Shown: one piece after another, positions 9,968 to 16,538 of the stretch | Position numbering within the stretch: position 1 is the first letter of the stretch | Layout of the letters: every line of letters starts with the position of its first letter | Assembly: GCF_011038885.2 (NCBI RefSeq) | Contig: NZ_CP064952.1 | Location: 2,046,001-2,110,000, forward strand | DNA: 64,000 nucleotides | From: Schaalia sp. ZJ405 | Lineage (GTDB): Bacteria; Actinomycetota; Actinomycetes; Actinomycetales; Actinomycetaceae | Reading direction: 5' to 3' | Made by a program: the position numbers and the translations under genes | The notes under the pieces: model-generated | Told to the model about the DNA's origin: nothing | The model's input: the letters and a program-made list of their open reading frames with translations, nothing else | The model's database searches: none

Positions 9968-10680
9968 TTAATTCGGGCTTACAAGGTGGTGGGTCCTTGT
10001 GTGGGGGTGGTTGATCGCGTCAATCACAAGGGCGCGGTACTGCGGCCACGGCGCTCCTGACGTGTCCCATTCGTGGACCCCGTAGGTTTCGGCTAGGTCA
10101 GCTATGACGAGGTGCCAGTTGGTGATGATCCTCCACCAGTCAATGTGTCCACGTTCGGGCGTGTTTCCTGGTGGGGATTTGTAGGACGCATAAATTGGGG
10201 TGCCGTCTGCGCCTTGGGCTATTGGCTGGCCTTGGCCGTAGGCCGCCCATTCTTGGAGGGTTTGCGGGTCGGAGCTTTTGGGTGGGCATCCTCTTCGTGT
10301 GGGTTTTCTTTTTGCTCCTGTAGGGCGTTTTGGTAGAACAAAACGGCATCTTCGCTTCCGCCGTTAGCCCAGTAGACGATAGCCGACAGGAGGGCTGCTT
10401 CGATGAATGCTGGTGGGCACCCGTCCTGAGTGAGGCGTTCGTATTCGCCGCCGCCGAGCACGAGGTCTGCTTGTTCTTCGAGGGTTTCTGGCCATCCGGG
10501 GATCGTGTCTGTAAGGAGGGGGTCTTCTCCGGCTTGGGCACGGCGGAACTGCTCGGCTTGGAGGGATTGGAAGGCGGTAATCATTTTGCCGGTTTCCACG
10601 TTGGGTACCGGCGAGGTGATGGTCCACCGGTCTGCTTTCATTTCGAACGGCTTGGGCAGGTAGGTGGTGAGGTCAAGCAT
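9968..10680 (-). CDS. Tail assembly chaperone, -1 frameshift fusion (gpGT-like)
   Basis: After slipping by -1 at the CCCAAAA site (10276-10282) the frame continues open to TAA at 9968-9970, adding about 102 residues and giving a fusion of about 237 residues. The extension reads SSDPQTLQEWAAYGQG and later DWWRIITNWHLVIADLAETY, a credible helical protein with the high Trp content typical of the T part. The T frame has no convincing start or ribosome site of its own. This arrangement is conserved in siphophages; use of the site here is inference from sequence. Confidence 0.82.
10219..10680 (-). CDS. Tail assembly chaperone, zero-frame (gpG-like) product
   Basis: The 153-residue acidic-to-basic protein lies between tail tube and tape measure genes, the position of lambda G. 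It begins MLDLTTYLPKPFEM at 10680; a longer frame exists upstream but runs through a terminator-like hairpin. Near its C-terminus the mRNA contains CCCAAAA in the register C-CCA-AAA, a classic -1 slippery heptamer. The zero-frame product ends soon after (KASQ). It should bind the tape measure during assembly. Confidence 0.85.
   Translation of the reverse strand: MLDLTTYLPKPFEMKADRWTITSPVPNVETGKMITAFQSLQAEQFRRAQAGEDPLLTDTIPGWPETLEEQADLVLGGGEYERLTQDGCPPAFIEAALLSAIVYWANGGSEDAVLFYQNALQEQKENPHEEDAHPKAPTRKPSKNGRPTAKASQ
10276..10282 (-). other. Programmed -1 ribosomal frameshift slippery heptamer
   Basis: The minus strand reads CCCAAAA with the zero frame as C CCA AAA, so both tRNAs can re-pair after a -1 slip (CCC AAA). 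It lies about 19 codons before the zero-frame stop and the -1 frame is open for the next 100 codons. Confidence 0.82.
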
Positions 10681-10714
10681 TGTGTGGTCCTTAAAAATGT
10701 TGGGGAATGTGTGG

Positions 10715-10766
10715 GTGTGGCCCCAAGGGAAGCGGTGTTCCCCGCCCGCTTCCCTTGGGGCCACAC
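10715..10766 (-). terminator. Perfect 21-bp hairpin after the tail tube gene
   Basis: A perfect 21-base inverted repeat (10715-10735 with 10746-10766, 10-base loop) lies 19 bases past the tail tube stop and before the chaperone gene. Reading on the minus strand a short T-rich stretch follows (ATTTTTAAG). It may terminate or attenuate transcription so that tail tube mRNA exceeds downstream mRNA, as is common after major structural genes. Confidence 0.75.
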
Positions 10767-10784
10767 GTCTAACAGGAGTGTCGA

Positions 10785-11291
10785 TCAGTCCTGGGAGGTC
10801 AGCGGGTTGACGATTTTCTTGCGTGGGCCTTGGCCTGACAGTTCAAACTGGAAGGCTCCTTGTTCGTTGACACCGGTGTTGGCTCGGCTCATTTTCACAG
10901 TCGCGACACCCTGGTATGCGTCATCCTTGTTGGGTTTACCCGAGGAGGGTTTATCATACCAACGGACTTCAACGGTGGAAAGGTTACCGTTGGCGTCAGG
11001 TTCGGTCGCGGCCTTGAGTTTTTCTACCTCAGGCAAATACGCGCCGGTCTCATCACGGTGCTGCTGAACGGTGAGCTGAATGTTCCACGACTCGCCGGTC
11101 TTAATTGGGTGGTCAGCGCCCTTATCGTCATAGGTTGCTCCGTCCACGGTCTTTGCTTCCGTGGTGGGGGCGATGACCTGAGCAAACCGCACGGCCTGCC
11201 ATTTAGCTTCCTCACTTGGTTTAGCGAGGTTAACGTCGATTCCGTGCTCGTAAGAGAAACCAATATTGGTTGTGGGAGTTTCTTCAGACAT
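10785..11291 (-). CDS. Major tail (tube) protein
   Basis: The 168-residue protein begins MSEETPTTNIGFSYEHGIDV and has the beta-rich, Lys/Asp-balanced composition of siphophage tube proteins (segments SWNIQLTVQQHR, GNLSTVEVRWYDKP, FQFELSGQGPRKKI). It lies between the tail terminator gene and the tail chaperones, the canonical slot. A strong hairpin directly follows it, in line with high expression. ATG at 11291 has AAAGGAA upstream. Confidence 0.85.
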   Translation of the reverse strand: MSEETPTTNIGFSYEHGIDVNLAKPSEEAKWQAVRFAQVIAPTTEAKTVDGATYDDKGADHPIKTGESWNIQLTVQQHRDETGAYLPEVEKLKAATEPDANGNLSTVEVRWYDKPSSGKPNKDDAYQGVATVKMSRANTGVNEQGAFQFELSGQGPRKKIVNPLTSQD

Positions 11292-11308
11292 GGTGTGGGG
11301 TGTTCCTT

Positions 11309-11728
11309 TCAGAGTTGGAGAAGTGCCTCAAAATTGTCAGTGCGTTCGTCGGCCCCCGTGTCAGTGAGGCCAAGTTGCGCTGTAGATAAATGCCGAACGC
11401 GGTCAAAAGTCAGATCCGCGCACGTCTGGTGGTGTAGGCCGTGTAAAGCGTGGACAACCGCGTCGGCTAGGGGGTCTGCGTCGTAGGGTGCGCGGGTGCG
11501 CACCTGAAAACACACTCGGATGGTGTTGTCACCGGGATTAGGTGACTGTTCGCGTGAATACGCGTTGATGGCCACCGCCTCAACTGGGGTGGGTGGGAGT
11601 CGTTTGGCGAACACCGGTGGCTTAGTCAAACTTTCGGGGTATTCGCCGTCAGTTCCTGGCCAAAACGCAATCCCAACACCTGTGAGGTAGGTCCCTACCG
11701 CGTCAATCACCATGCGTAAACCGGTCAT
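11309..11728 (-). CDS. Tail terminator / minor capsid protein
   Basis: The 139-residue product begins with a helix (MVIDAVGTYLTGVGIAF) and continues with alternating beta strands around VEAVAINAYSREQSPNPGDN and IRVCFQVRTRAPYDADPLAD. This fits the minor-capsid/tail-terminator family that caps the tube at the head side. It overlaps the start/stop of the upstream connector gene by one base, so the two are translated together. Confidence 0.7.
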   Translation of the reverse strand: MTGLRMVIDAVGTYLTGVGIAFWPGTDGEYPESLTKPPVFAKRLPPTPVEAVAINAYSREQSPNPGDNTIRVCFQVRTRAPYDADPLADAVVHALHGLHHQTCADLTFDRVRHLSTAQLGLTDTGADERTDNFEALLQL

Positions 11729-12078
11729 TAGGCACCTCCGATGCGTTTGAGGTGAGCTTGGATGATCTGAGTCATGGTGTTCTTCTCATCCCTTGCCGGG
11801 CCTTCGAGGTATTTGGCTTGCCCACCCTTGGGGTGCCGGTAGCCCAGTTCCTCGTGTTGTTCGACCGCGTAGGGAGTGTCGTAGGAAACGGCTGCGGTAG
11901 TTTGATCCATGCTCATGGTTACAGTGGCGGATGCTCGCAGAATGCCCTCACGGATGGGGGCCGCCTGCTGGGATACACCGCGTAGGTGTTCAGCGGCGAG
12001 CCTCAGTCCACGCGCGGCTGCCTCCTGGGTGGCCGCCGAGGCTTGGTTGCCGCGCCACTCGAATCTCACGTGTGACAA
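11728..12078 (-). CDS. Head-tail connector / HK97 gp10-like minor capsid protein
   Basis: The 116-residue protein has the pattern of gp10-type neck proteins: an N-terminal helix with EAAARGLRLAAEHLRGVS, then APIREGILRASATVTM, and a YAVEQHEELGYRHPKGGQAKYLE segment followed by a C-terminal helix. The AVEQHE...YRHP motif is frequent in this group. Gene order between closure protein and tail terminator supports the role. Confidence 0.72.
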   Translation of the reverse strand: MSHVRFEWRGNQASAATQEAAARGLRLAAEHLRGVSQQAAPIREGILRASATVTMSMDQTTAAVSYDTPYAVEQHEELGYRHPKGGQAKYLEGPARDEKNTMTQIIQAHLKRIGGA

Positions 12079-12087
12079 CTGGGTCTC

Positions 12088-12408
12088 CTATTCGAGGTAG
12101 AGCACATCATGCTCAGGCATATCTAGGCCACCAGCGTTTCCGTATGAAACCGAGATAATGCGTGCGGTCCTGCCGCTGGGAAGCGTTACCGTGGGCTGAT
12201 CGTCGATACTGGTGAGGGTGGAGTGGGGTACCGCAACCTGTGCGGTTGACATCACCTCCGCGCCTTGCCTGTTTCTTACGAGCTTGAGATTTTCTGTGAC
12301 GAAGCACCCTGATAGGGGTTCCCCCGAAACGGGTTTAGGCCCGTAGGGGGTTTGCTTCATCCGGTTAATCGTGATGGTGTGGACTCCGAAAATGTCGAGA
12401 ACGTTCAC
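12088..12408 (-). CDS. Head closure-like minor capsid protein
   Basis: The product is 106 residues if it starts at GTG 12408, 11 bases after the previous gene's stop; a longer frame to 12489 would overlap that gene heavily. It is beta-rich (HTITINRMKQTPYGPKP, RTARIISVSYGNAGGLDMPE) with a glycine/proline-rich loop, as in head-completion proteins that plug the portal. The function is assigned from order in the connector block; the family match is only suggestive. Confidence 0.62.
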   Translation of the reverse strand: MNVLDIFGVHTITINRMKQTPYGPKPVSGEPLSGCFVTENLKLVRNRQGAEVMSTAQVAVPHSTLTSIDDQPTVTLPSGRTARIISVSYGNAGGLDMPEHDVLYLE

Positions 12409-12419
12409 TTTCGGCCTGC

Positions 12420-12833
12420 CTATCCGATCACCTGTGGGTGCTTGAGGTTCGCCCCAGCTAGACGCAAGAGGATTCGGGCTTCCAGGCACAGGGTCTCGGC
12501 GGCTTTCTCACGGTTGGATACTTTCGCCTGGAGAGTATCCGCATATGAGATGGACCCGCCGTTGAGCGAGGCCGAGGCAACAACTTTCCCTCCGGCTTGC
12601 ACTCCCTCAGTAAATGGTGTGATCCCGGTATCAACCCAAAATCGGGCTTGGGTGCATACTGCGTCGATGATGACCTTGCGAGAGTCACCTTTGATAGGCG
12701 TGGACTTAGAAAGGTACTGGGCGACGAGCAGGACGGCGCTTCTGAGGTTTTCTGCTGGAACCGAAGGCGGCGCGGTAGAAAACCCGTTGTTTTCTCGCCA
12801 CTGCGTGTAATCATCTGGGGTGATTGTGAGCAT
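12420..12833 (-). CDS. Head-tail adaptor (connector) protein
   Basis: The 137-residue, mostly helical product starts MLTITPDDYTQWRENNGF and contains helices at SVPAENLRSAVLLVAQYLS, KVIIDAVCTQARFWVDTG and NREKAAETLCLEARILLRLAG. Helical adaptors of the gp6/gp15 type stack on the portal and are encoded right after the capsid gene, as here. ATG at 12833 is chosen because TTGGAGGACAC precedes it; an upstream start at 12863 lacks this. Confidence 0.7.
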   Translation of the reverse strand: MLTITPDDYTQWRENNGFSTAPPSVPAENLRSAVLLVAQYLSKSTPIKGDSRKVIIDAVCTQARFWVDTGITPFTEGVQAGGKVVASASLNGGSISYADTLQAKVSNREKAAETLCLEARILLRLAGANLKHPQVIG

Positions 12834-12855
12834 GTGTCCTCCAACGCGGCTGAGC

Positions 12856-12934
12856 GTCACCACGACCCGGTTTTATGGTGGGTAAGGACCAGAAACCGTC
12901 ACCACAAAACAGGGGTGGATTGGGTCGTGGTGAC
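12856..12934. repeat. 13-bp perfect inverted repeat between capsid-block genes
   Basis: GTCACCACGACCC at 12856-12868 is the exact reverse complement of 12922-12934, with 53 bases between that can pair further. It sits between the 46-residue protein gene and the connector gene on the minus strand. It may be an mRNA attenuator or processing hairpin; no T-tract follows. Confidence 0.6.
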
Positions 12935-12939
12935 ACGTT

Positions 12940-13080
12940 TTAGTTGGCTTTTGCCTTCGAGGTCCGTTTGTGTGCGGGCTTATCCGGCTCCGCTACGGCC
13001 CCGCTGGGCTTGTCCGGCTCTGGCTTATCCGGCTCCGCTACGGCCCCGACGGGCTGCTCATGGTAGCGACGCAACAACAT
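12940..13080 (-). CDS. Small Pro/Lys-rich head-module protein (46 aa)
   Basis: The 46-residue frame starts at ATG 13080 (GAGG six bases upstream; an ATG at 13086 would add two residues), ten bases after the capsid stop. It begins MLLRRYHEQPVGAV and then carries a repeated segment of the form GAVAEPDKP, followed by a basic tail (HKRTSKAKAN). Small proteins of this size and position are common behind actinophage capsid genes; a head-decoration or DNA-contact role is only inference. The DNA repeat behind the PDKP units is about 25 bp long and nearly perfect. Confidence 0.65.
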   Translation of the reverse strand: MLLRRYHEQPVGAVAEPDKPEPDKPSGAVAEPDKPAHKRTSKAKAN

Positions 13081-13089
13081 CCCCATGCC

Positions 13090-13962
13090 TCAGCCCGCAA
13101 GAGTGATGTCGAGAACGCCCTGGTCGGACAGGCGCTTAACCGCGTAGTGCATGTTCGTCGTGATGACCGTTGCGCGCTTGAGGATGTCACGGTCCATCTC
13201 CACAACAGGGCGACGCTTGTACAGCAAGCCAAGGCTGTTGCGTTTGAGGAGTACCGCGTGGTTTGCTGTCAGGCGGTTCGTCACAAACACGGGGACACCT
13301 GCGATGTCACCGATGCGGCCGCGCTGGACCACCGTGCCCGCGCCACCGGCGGAGGTTTCAGTAGAGCGAATAAACTGTTCGTCCTTCATGATTTGGGCGC
13401 GCTGCTCGGATCGGACGTAGAGTCCAGCGAATTCTTCGGGTTCCCATTCGTCGCCGAAAACGCTGATGGCATCAACGATGTTGTTCCATGTCAGCCCGCC
13501 GGTTGCCGATGCCTGGTAGGGCTTGGAGTCGGTCTTGGTGCCGTCTCGTTTTTCGATGCCCTGGGTGATGACTTCGGTTGCGGCCTTAATCAGGTCGGCG
13601 TCTACCTTTCGGGCGGCGAGGATACCGAACTGGCGTAACGCCTCATCCTGAGCGCTGCCGACACCGACAAGCTGTGCTGTGTCGGTGATTTCAACAGCCT
13701 TGCCAGCTTCCTTAATGGTCGCTCGGGAGGAAGTCTGGGTAAGAGCTTCGGTGTCCATCGGGACGTTTTCTGTCAGGTCCCCCATTTCAGACAGGAGTCC
13801 CCACTTGGGGAAGACGATGGTCTCGCCGGGCTTACCTGCGAGGGTATCTTGTGTCAGTACAGCAGGGGAAGCGCCGACGATGGCCTGGCCTTTGAAGTTT
13901 TCTCGGGCGATGTCAGCCCACACGTCGGGGCTGTAGAGGTTTTCAGAAAGTGTGGTTGCCAT
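13090..13962 (-). CDS. Major capsid protein, HK97-like fold
   Basis: The 290-residue product starts MATTLSENLYSPDVWADIAR and shows features of HK97-type capsid proteins: an N-terminal GKPGETIVFPKWG motif, a long spine helix region, SEQRAQIMKDEQFIRS in the A-domain area and a C-terminal KRATVITTNMHYAVKRL. It follows the scaffold gene and precedes the connectors, and hairpins flank it on both sides. It forms the icosahedral shell. A fused protease or delta domain is absent; the separate scaffold gene fits this. Confidence 0.88.
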   Translation of the reverse strand: MATTLSENLYSPDVWADIARENFKGQAIVGASPAVLTQDTLAGKPGETIVFPKWGLLSEMGDLTENVPMDTEALTQTSSRATIKEAGKAVEITDTAQLVGVGSAQDEALRQFGILAARKVDADLIKAATEVITQGIEKRDGTKTDSKPYQASATGGLTWNNIVDAISVFGDEWEPEEFAGLYVRSEQRAQIMKDEQFIRSTETSAGGAGTVVQRGRIGDIAGVPVFVTNRLTANHAVLLKRNSLGLLYKRRPVVEMDRDILKRATVITTNMHYAVKRLSDQGVLDITLAG

Positions 13963-13981
13963 TATGTGTTCCTTTCATGGT

Positions 13982-14016
13982 CAAACCCCGATATCCGCTT
14001 GGGTCATCGGGGTTTG
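13982..14016 (-). terminator. Hairpin between scaffold and capsid genes
   Basis: CAAACCCCGAT (13982-13992) pairs perfectly with ATCGGGGTTTG (14006-14016), an 11-bp stem with 13-base loop. It lies just after the scaffold stop on the minus strand and before the capsid ribosome site. It may be an intercistronic attenuator or stability element. Confidence 0.6.
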
Positions 14017-14035
14017 GTTGTGGCAGCGTGTGGGT

Positions 14036-14722
14036 TTAGAGCTTGTCGGCGAGTTGCGTATAAAGCTCGGTGTTGGAGGCGTAGAGCGCCTGACGCTCTT
14101 GACCGCTCATTGCTTTGAATTGGTCAAGAGTGATGTGTCCTTCGCCGCTCCCGGCGGCGTGGTCAACACTGGATTGTCCCGTCGCCTGGACGGGCTTGAA
14201 CTTGGGATGCTCAGTCACGAAAGCTTTGATCGCGTCGGCGACGGCCTTGGGGTTGGACGTGTCGATGTCGGCGAGGGTGTTGTGGAAGCTGGCTGAGTCG
14301 ATCAGCATGTCCGCGTCAGCGATCCCCTGAGCGGCCTGATATACAGCGAGGAGCGTTTCAGCCTTAGTCCTGGCGGCTTCGGATTGGGCGACCCTTGCGG
14401 TGAGGTCTTCAACGCTTGGCTTCTCATCATCGGTGGGGGTCAGGCCCAGTGCTTGCCCGATCTTGCGCGCGAGGTTTTGCTCGGCCTCTTCAGCGGCCTT
14501 TTGCTTGGCGTTGACCCTGTTGGAAGCGGCTTCGCCTCGCAGGTGGTGGATCATTTCATGCAGGGTTGCGATGTCGGTGGGGAGGCCTTCACCCTTGGAG
14601 GGTTTTGCTTCGCCGGTGGTGGTATCGGGTTTTCCCGATGTTTCCACGGTCTGCTGCCCCGTGTCCTGCTGTGTGGTTTCAGTGGCTTCGGTGGTGTCGC
14701 TGGTTGTGGTGGTGTCTGACAT
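14036..14722 (-). CDS. Capsid scaffolding protein
   Basis: The 228-residue acidic protein begins with a Thr/Ser/Glu-rich disordered stretch (MSDTTTTSDTTEATETTQQD), continues as helical coiled coil (about 65-150, including KAAEEAEQNLARKIGQALG and LTARVAQSEAARTKAETLL) and ends with a C-terminal helix-turn (EGHITLDQFKAMSGQERQAL). This matches siphophage scaffolds, which shape the procapsid and then leave it. ATG at 14722 has GAGG upstream; the frame is open to 14791 but lacks a ribosome site there. Confidence 0.85.
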   Translation of the reverse strand: MSDTTTTSDTTEATETTQQDTGQQTVETSGKPDTTTGEAKPSKGEGLPTDIATLHEMIHHLRGEAASNRVNAKQKAAEEAEQNLARKIGQALGLTPTDDEKPSVEDLTARVAQSEAARTKAETLLAVYQAAQGIADADMLIDSASFHNTLADIDTSNPKAVADAIKAFVTEHPKFKPVQATGQSSVDHAAGSGEGHITLDQFKAMSGQERQALYASNTELYTQLADKL

Positions 14723-14783
14723 GTCCTCTTTCACTCCTGGTGATGTCGGGGACCGGGTTGGTCCTGTTTTTGGGTATAAGAAA

Positions 14784-14808
14784 ACCCGCAACCATCAATG
14801 GTGCGGGT
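14784..14808. terminator. GC-rich hairpin before the scaffold gene
   Basis: ACCCGCAACCAT pairs with ATGGTGCGGGT with one bulged A. It lies between the MuF gene stop and the scaffold start. Together with a second hairpin at 14835-14902 it fills the only long non-coding gap in the head operon. Confidence 0.5.
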
Positions 14809-14834
14809 GGTCAATATTGTTGATTGAACAAGTT

Positions 14835-14902
14835 AGGCGAGGGACCCGAGGCCTGGCCCAGGATTTCTCCCTTAATGGTGGCCTGGCTGGCTTCCCTCGC
14901 CT
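14835..14902 (-). terminator. Long hairpin at the 3' end of the MuF-toxin gene
   Basis: AGGCGAGGGA (14835-14844) and TCCCTCGCCT (14893-14902) are perfect complements, and the 48 bases between include GCCTGG/CCAGGC pairs. It overlaps the MuF stop codon. It could terminate or attenuate between the MuF gene and the scaffold gene. Confidence 0.55.
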
Positions 14903-16538
14903 ATGAAGATAGTTTATCGGTGTGACGCAAGATTTTCAAGCGTTTTTCCTTGTCAACGATGATGAGCTTTTGTATTTCAGCCTGCCCCTTGAATCTCCTG
15001 ATAATCTGCCCGGTTGCAAAATCGTCGGAGAGGCCGCAGCGGGCGAGATCAATAACCAGTCTGCCCGATTGTTTCTTGGCTCGCCTAAATTGTTTGCTAA
15101 TGGTGTCTTTTCCGGCACCTTTCGGACCTTTGAACTCCCAGATTTGCCCAAACATTGTCACGTCCGGGTTCTTCACGTGGTCACCGTGCTCCTCTTTTCG
15201 AAAAGCCACATCAACACCATAAGACGCGAGCGTTTGGGCTGTCGCAAGCTCGTGCGGTTCAGGGGGCTTTGAAAGGTCTGGTGGAATAGTTACTTTTCCG
15301 GGCTTGACTTTGCCCCGCTTGGTTCGTTCAAGCTTGTACAAAGGGTCCTCAAGCGGTTTTGGTTTTTGACTTGAAGCAGGTTTTCCTGGCGCTGGTTTTG
15401 TGCGCTTGAACCTCAAAGCAGCTTTCATGTTCTGTTCGCGATAACGTAAGCGCTGCAACTTGGGATGGTCGGCTAACAGGTCGCGTATTTTGGCTTGTAG
15501 ACGTCGGATTTCGGAGCGTTTCTTCGTTGCTGTCTCTGGTGTGAGCGCGGCTGCGAGTTCGCGCTCCTTCTTCCTGATTTCCCGTTCTAAGGCGCGTTGT
15601 TTTTGGGACGCGTCGTAGGTGTGTTGGTCGCCGTCTCCTCCTTTGGGGTAAGGCTTGGATACGCCTGGGAGATAGAGGCTGTAGGAGTGTTCACAATTGG
15701 GGTGGAACAAGCCTTCGGCTTTAGCTTGGTCCATTGTCCCGTCCACTCTTACGCGCACTTTTTGGTCGGGGTCAATGGTGGAGGGTAAGAGGTTGGTGCC
15801 TGTTGGGGTTTGTCCGGTAAGGGAGAGGATGGAGCCTTGCCAGGGCGCGCATTTGGAACAGGTGTAGGCGTGCCCTGTGACCATGACAAGATCAAGGCCA
15901 GAGTTGGTGAGGGTTTGGTCGTAGCCGTGGCGCATGGCCCGCATAGCTCCTGTACGGACCGCCATTTCCGCATAGGAGTCGATGCGCCAACGCCTACCCG
16001 ACTTGTCCATAAAGGACTTGATTCCACGTGAGGCGAACTCTTGAAGCGCGTCCTCGGTTGCTTGCAGGCGGGTCACCGCCCCTAAAGCAACTTCGGTAAC
16101 AGGTGTTGCCATCGCTTTCTGATAGGCATCTACAGCGTCCCTGAGGATCAGGGCGGGCAGGCCGGTGAGGTTTTTTAGCGTGTCAGCAGCGATAGCGGAC
16201 AGGCCCGATACTGTTTGAGCGTCCAGCGTGGGGTTGATGTTGCCTGTGGCCATTTGGGCCCTGATGTCCATGCGGGCTTGGCCTTGTCCCGCATCAGCAG
16301 CCATGTCAAGAACACGCTGGGCTTGGTCGAGGACTTCGTTCCAGTCGCGGCCCAGCAGGTATTCGATGCGAGCACGAAAGGCCGCTACCTCGGCGAAACG
16401 GCGTACTGAGTACCATTTTGCGCCGAGGTTTTTCGATGCGGTTTTCGCGATTTCTAGGATGAGGCGGTCTTCGACATCTCGCACGAGGTCGGCCACGGTT
16501 TGGGCGCCGATGCGGGCGTCAATCGGATTGAGGCTCAC
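14901..16538 (-). CDS. MuF-type minor capsid protein with C-terminal CdiA-C-like nuclease domain
   Basis: The 545-residue protein has two parts. Residues about 1-300 resemble the phage minor capsid 2/MuF family, with a TCSKCAPWQG motif and a FHPNCEHSY motif typical of this family. A charged linker (about 310-425, basic coiled coil then KP-rich) leads to a C-terminal domain (about 429-545) that resembles the tRNA-nuclease domain of CdiA contact-dependent toxins: NPDV (D459), IWEFKGPKG (E468, K470), KKQ (Q490) and VIDL (D497) fit the expected D/E-x-K nuclease core. MuF proteins are packaged in virions, so the domain could be injected. It overlaps the portal gene by 20 bp. No immunity-sized gene sits next to it. 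Confidence 0.82.
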   Translation of the reverse strand: MSLNPIDARIGAQTVADLVRDVEDRLILEIAKTASKNLGAKWYSVRRFAEVAAFRARIEYLLGRDWNEVLDQAQRVLDMAADAGQGQARMDIRAQMATGNINPTLDAQTVSGLSAIAADTLKNLTGLPALILRDAVDAYQKAMATPVTEVALGAVTRLQATEDALQEFASRGIKSFMDKSGRRWRIDSYAEMAVRTGAMRAMRHGYDQTLTNSGLDLVMVTGHAYTCSKCAPWQGSILSLTGQTPTGTNLLPSTIDPDQKVRVRVDGTMDQAKAEGLFHPNCEHSYSLYLPGVSKPYPKGGDGDQHTYDASQKQRALEREIRKKERELAAALTPETATKKRSEIRRLQAKIRDLLADHPKLQRLRYREQNMKAALRFKRTKPAPGKPASSQKPKPLEDPLYKLERTKRGKVKPGKVTIPPDLSKPPEPHELATAQTLASYGVDVAFRKEEHGDHVKNPDVTMFGQIWEFKGPKGAGKDTISKQFRRAKKQSGRLVIDLARCGLSDDFATGQIIRRFKGQAEIQKLIIVDKEKRLKILRHTDKLSS

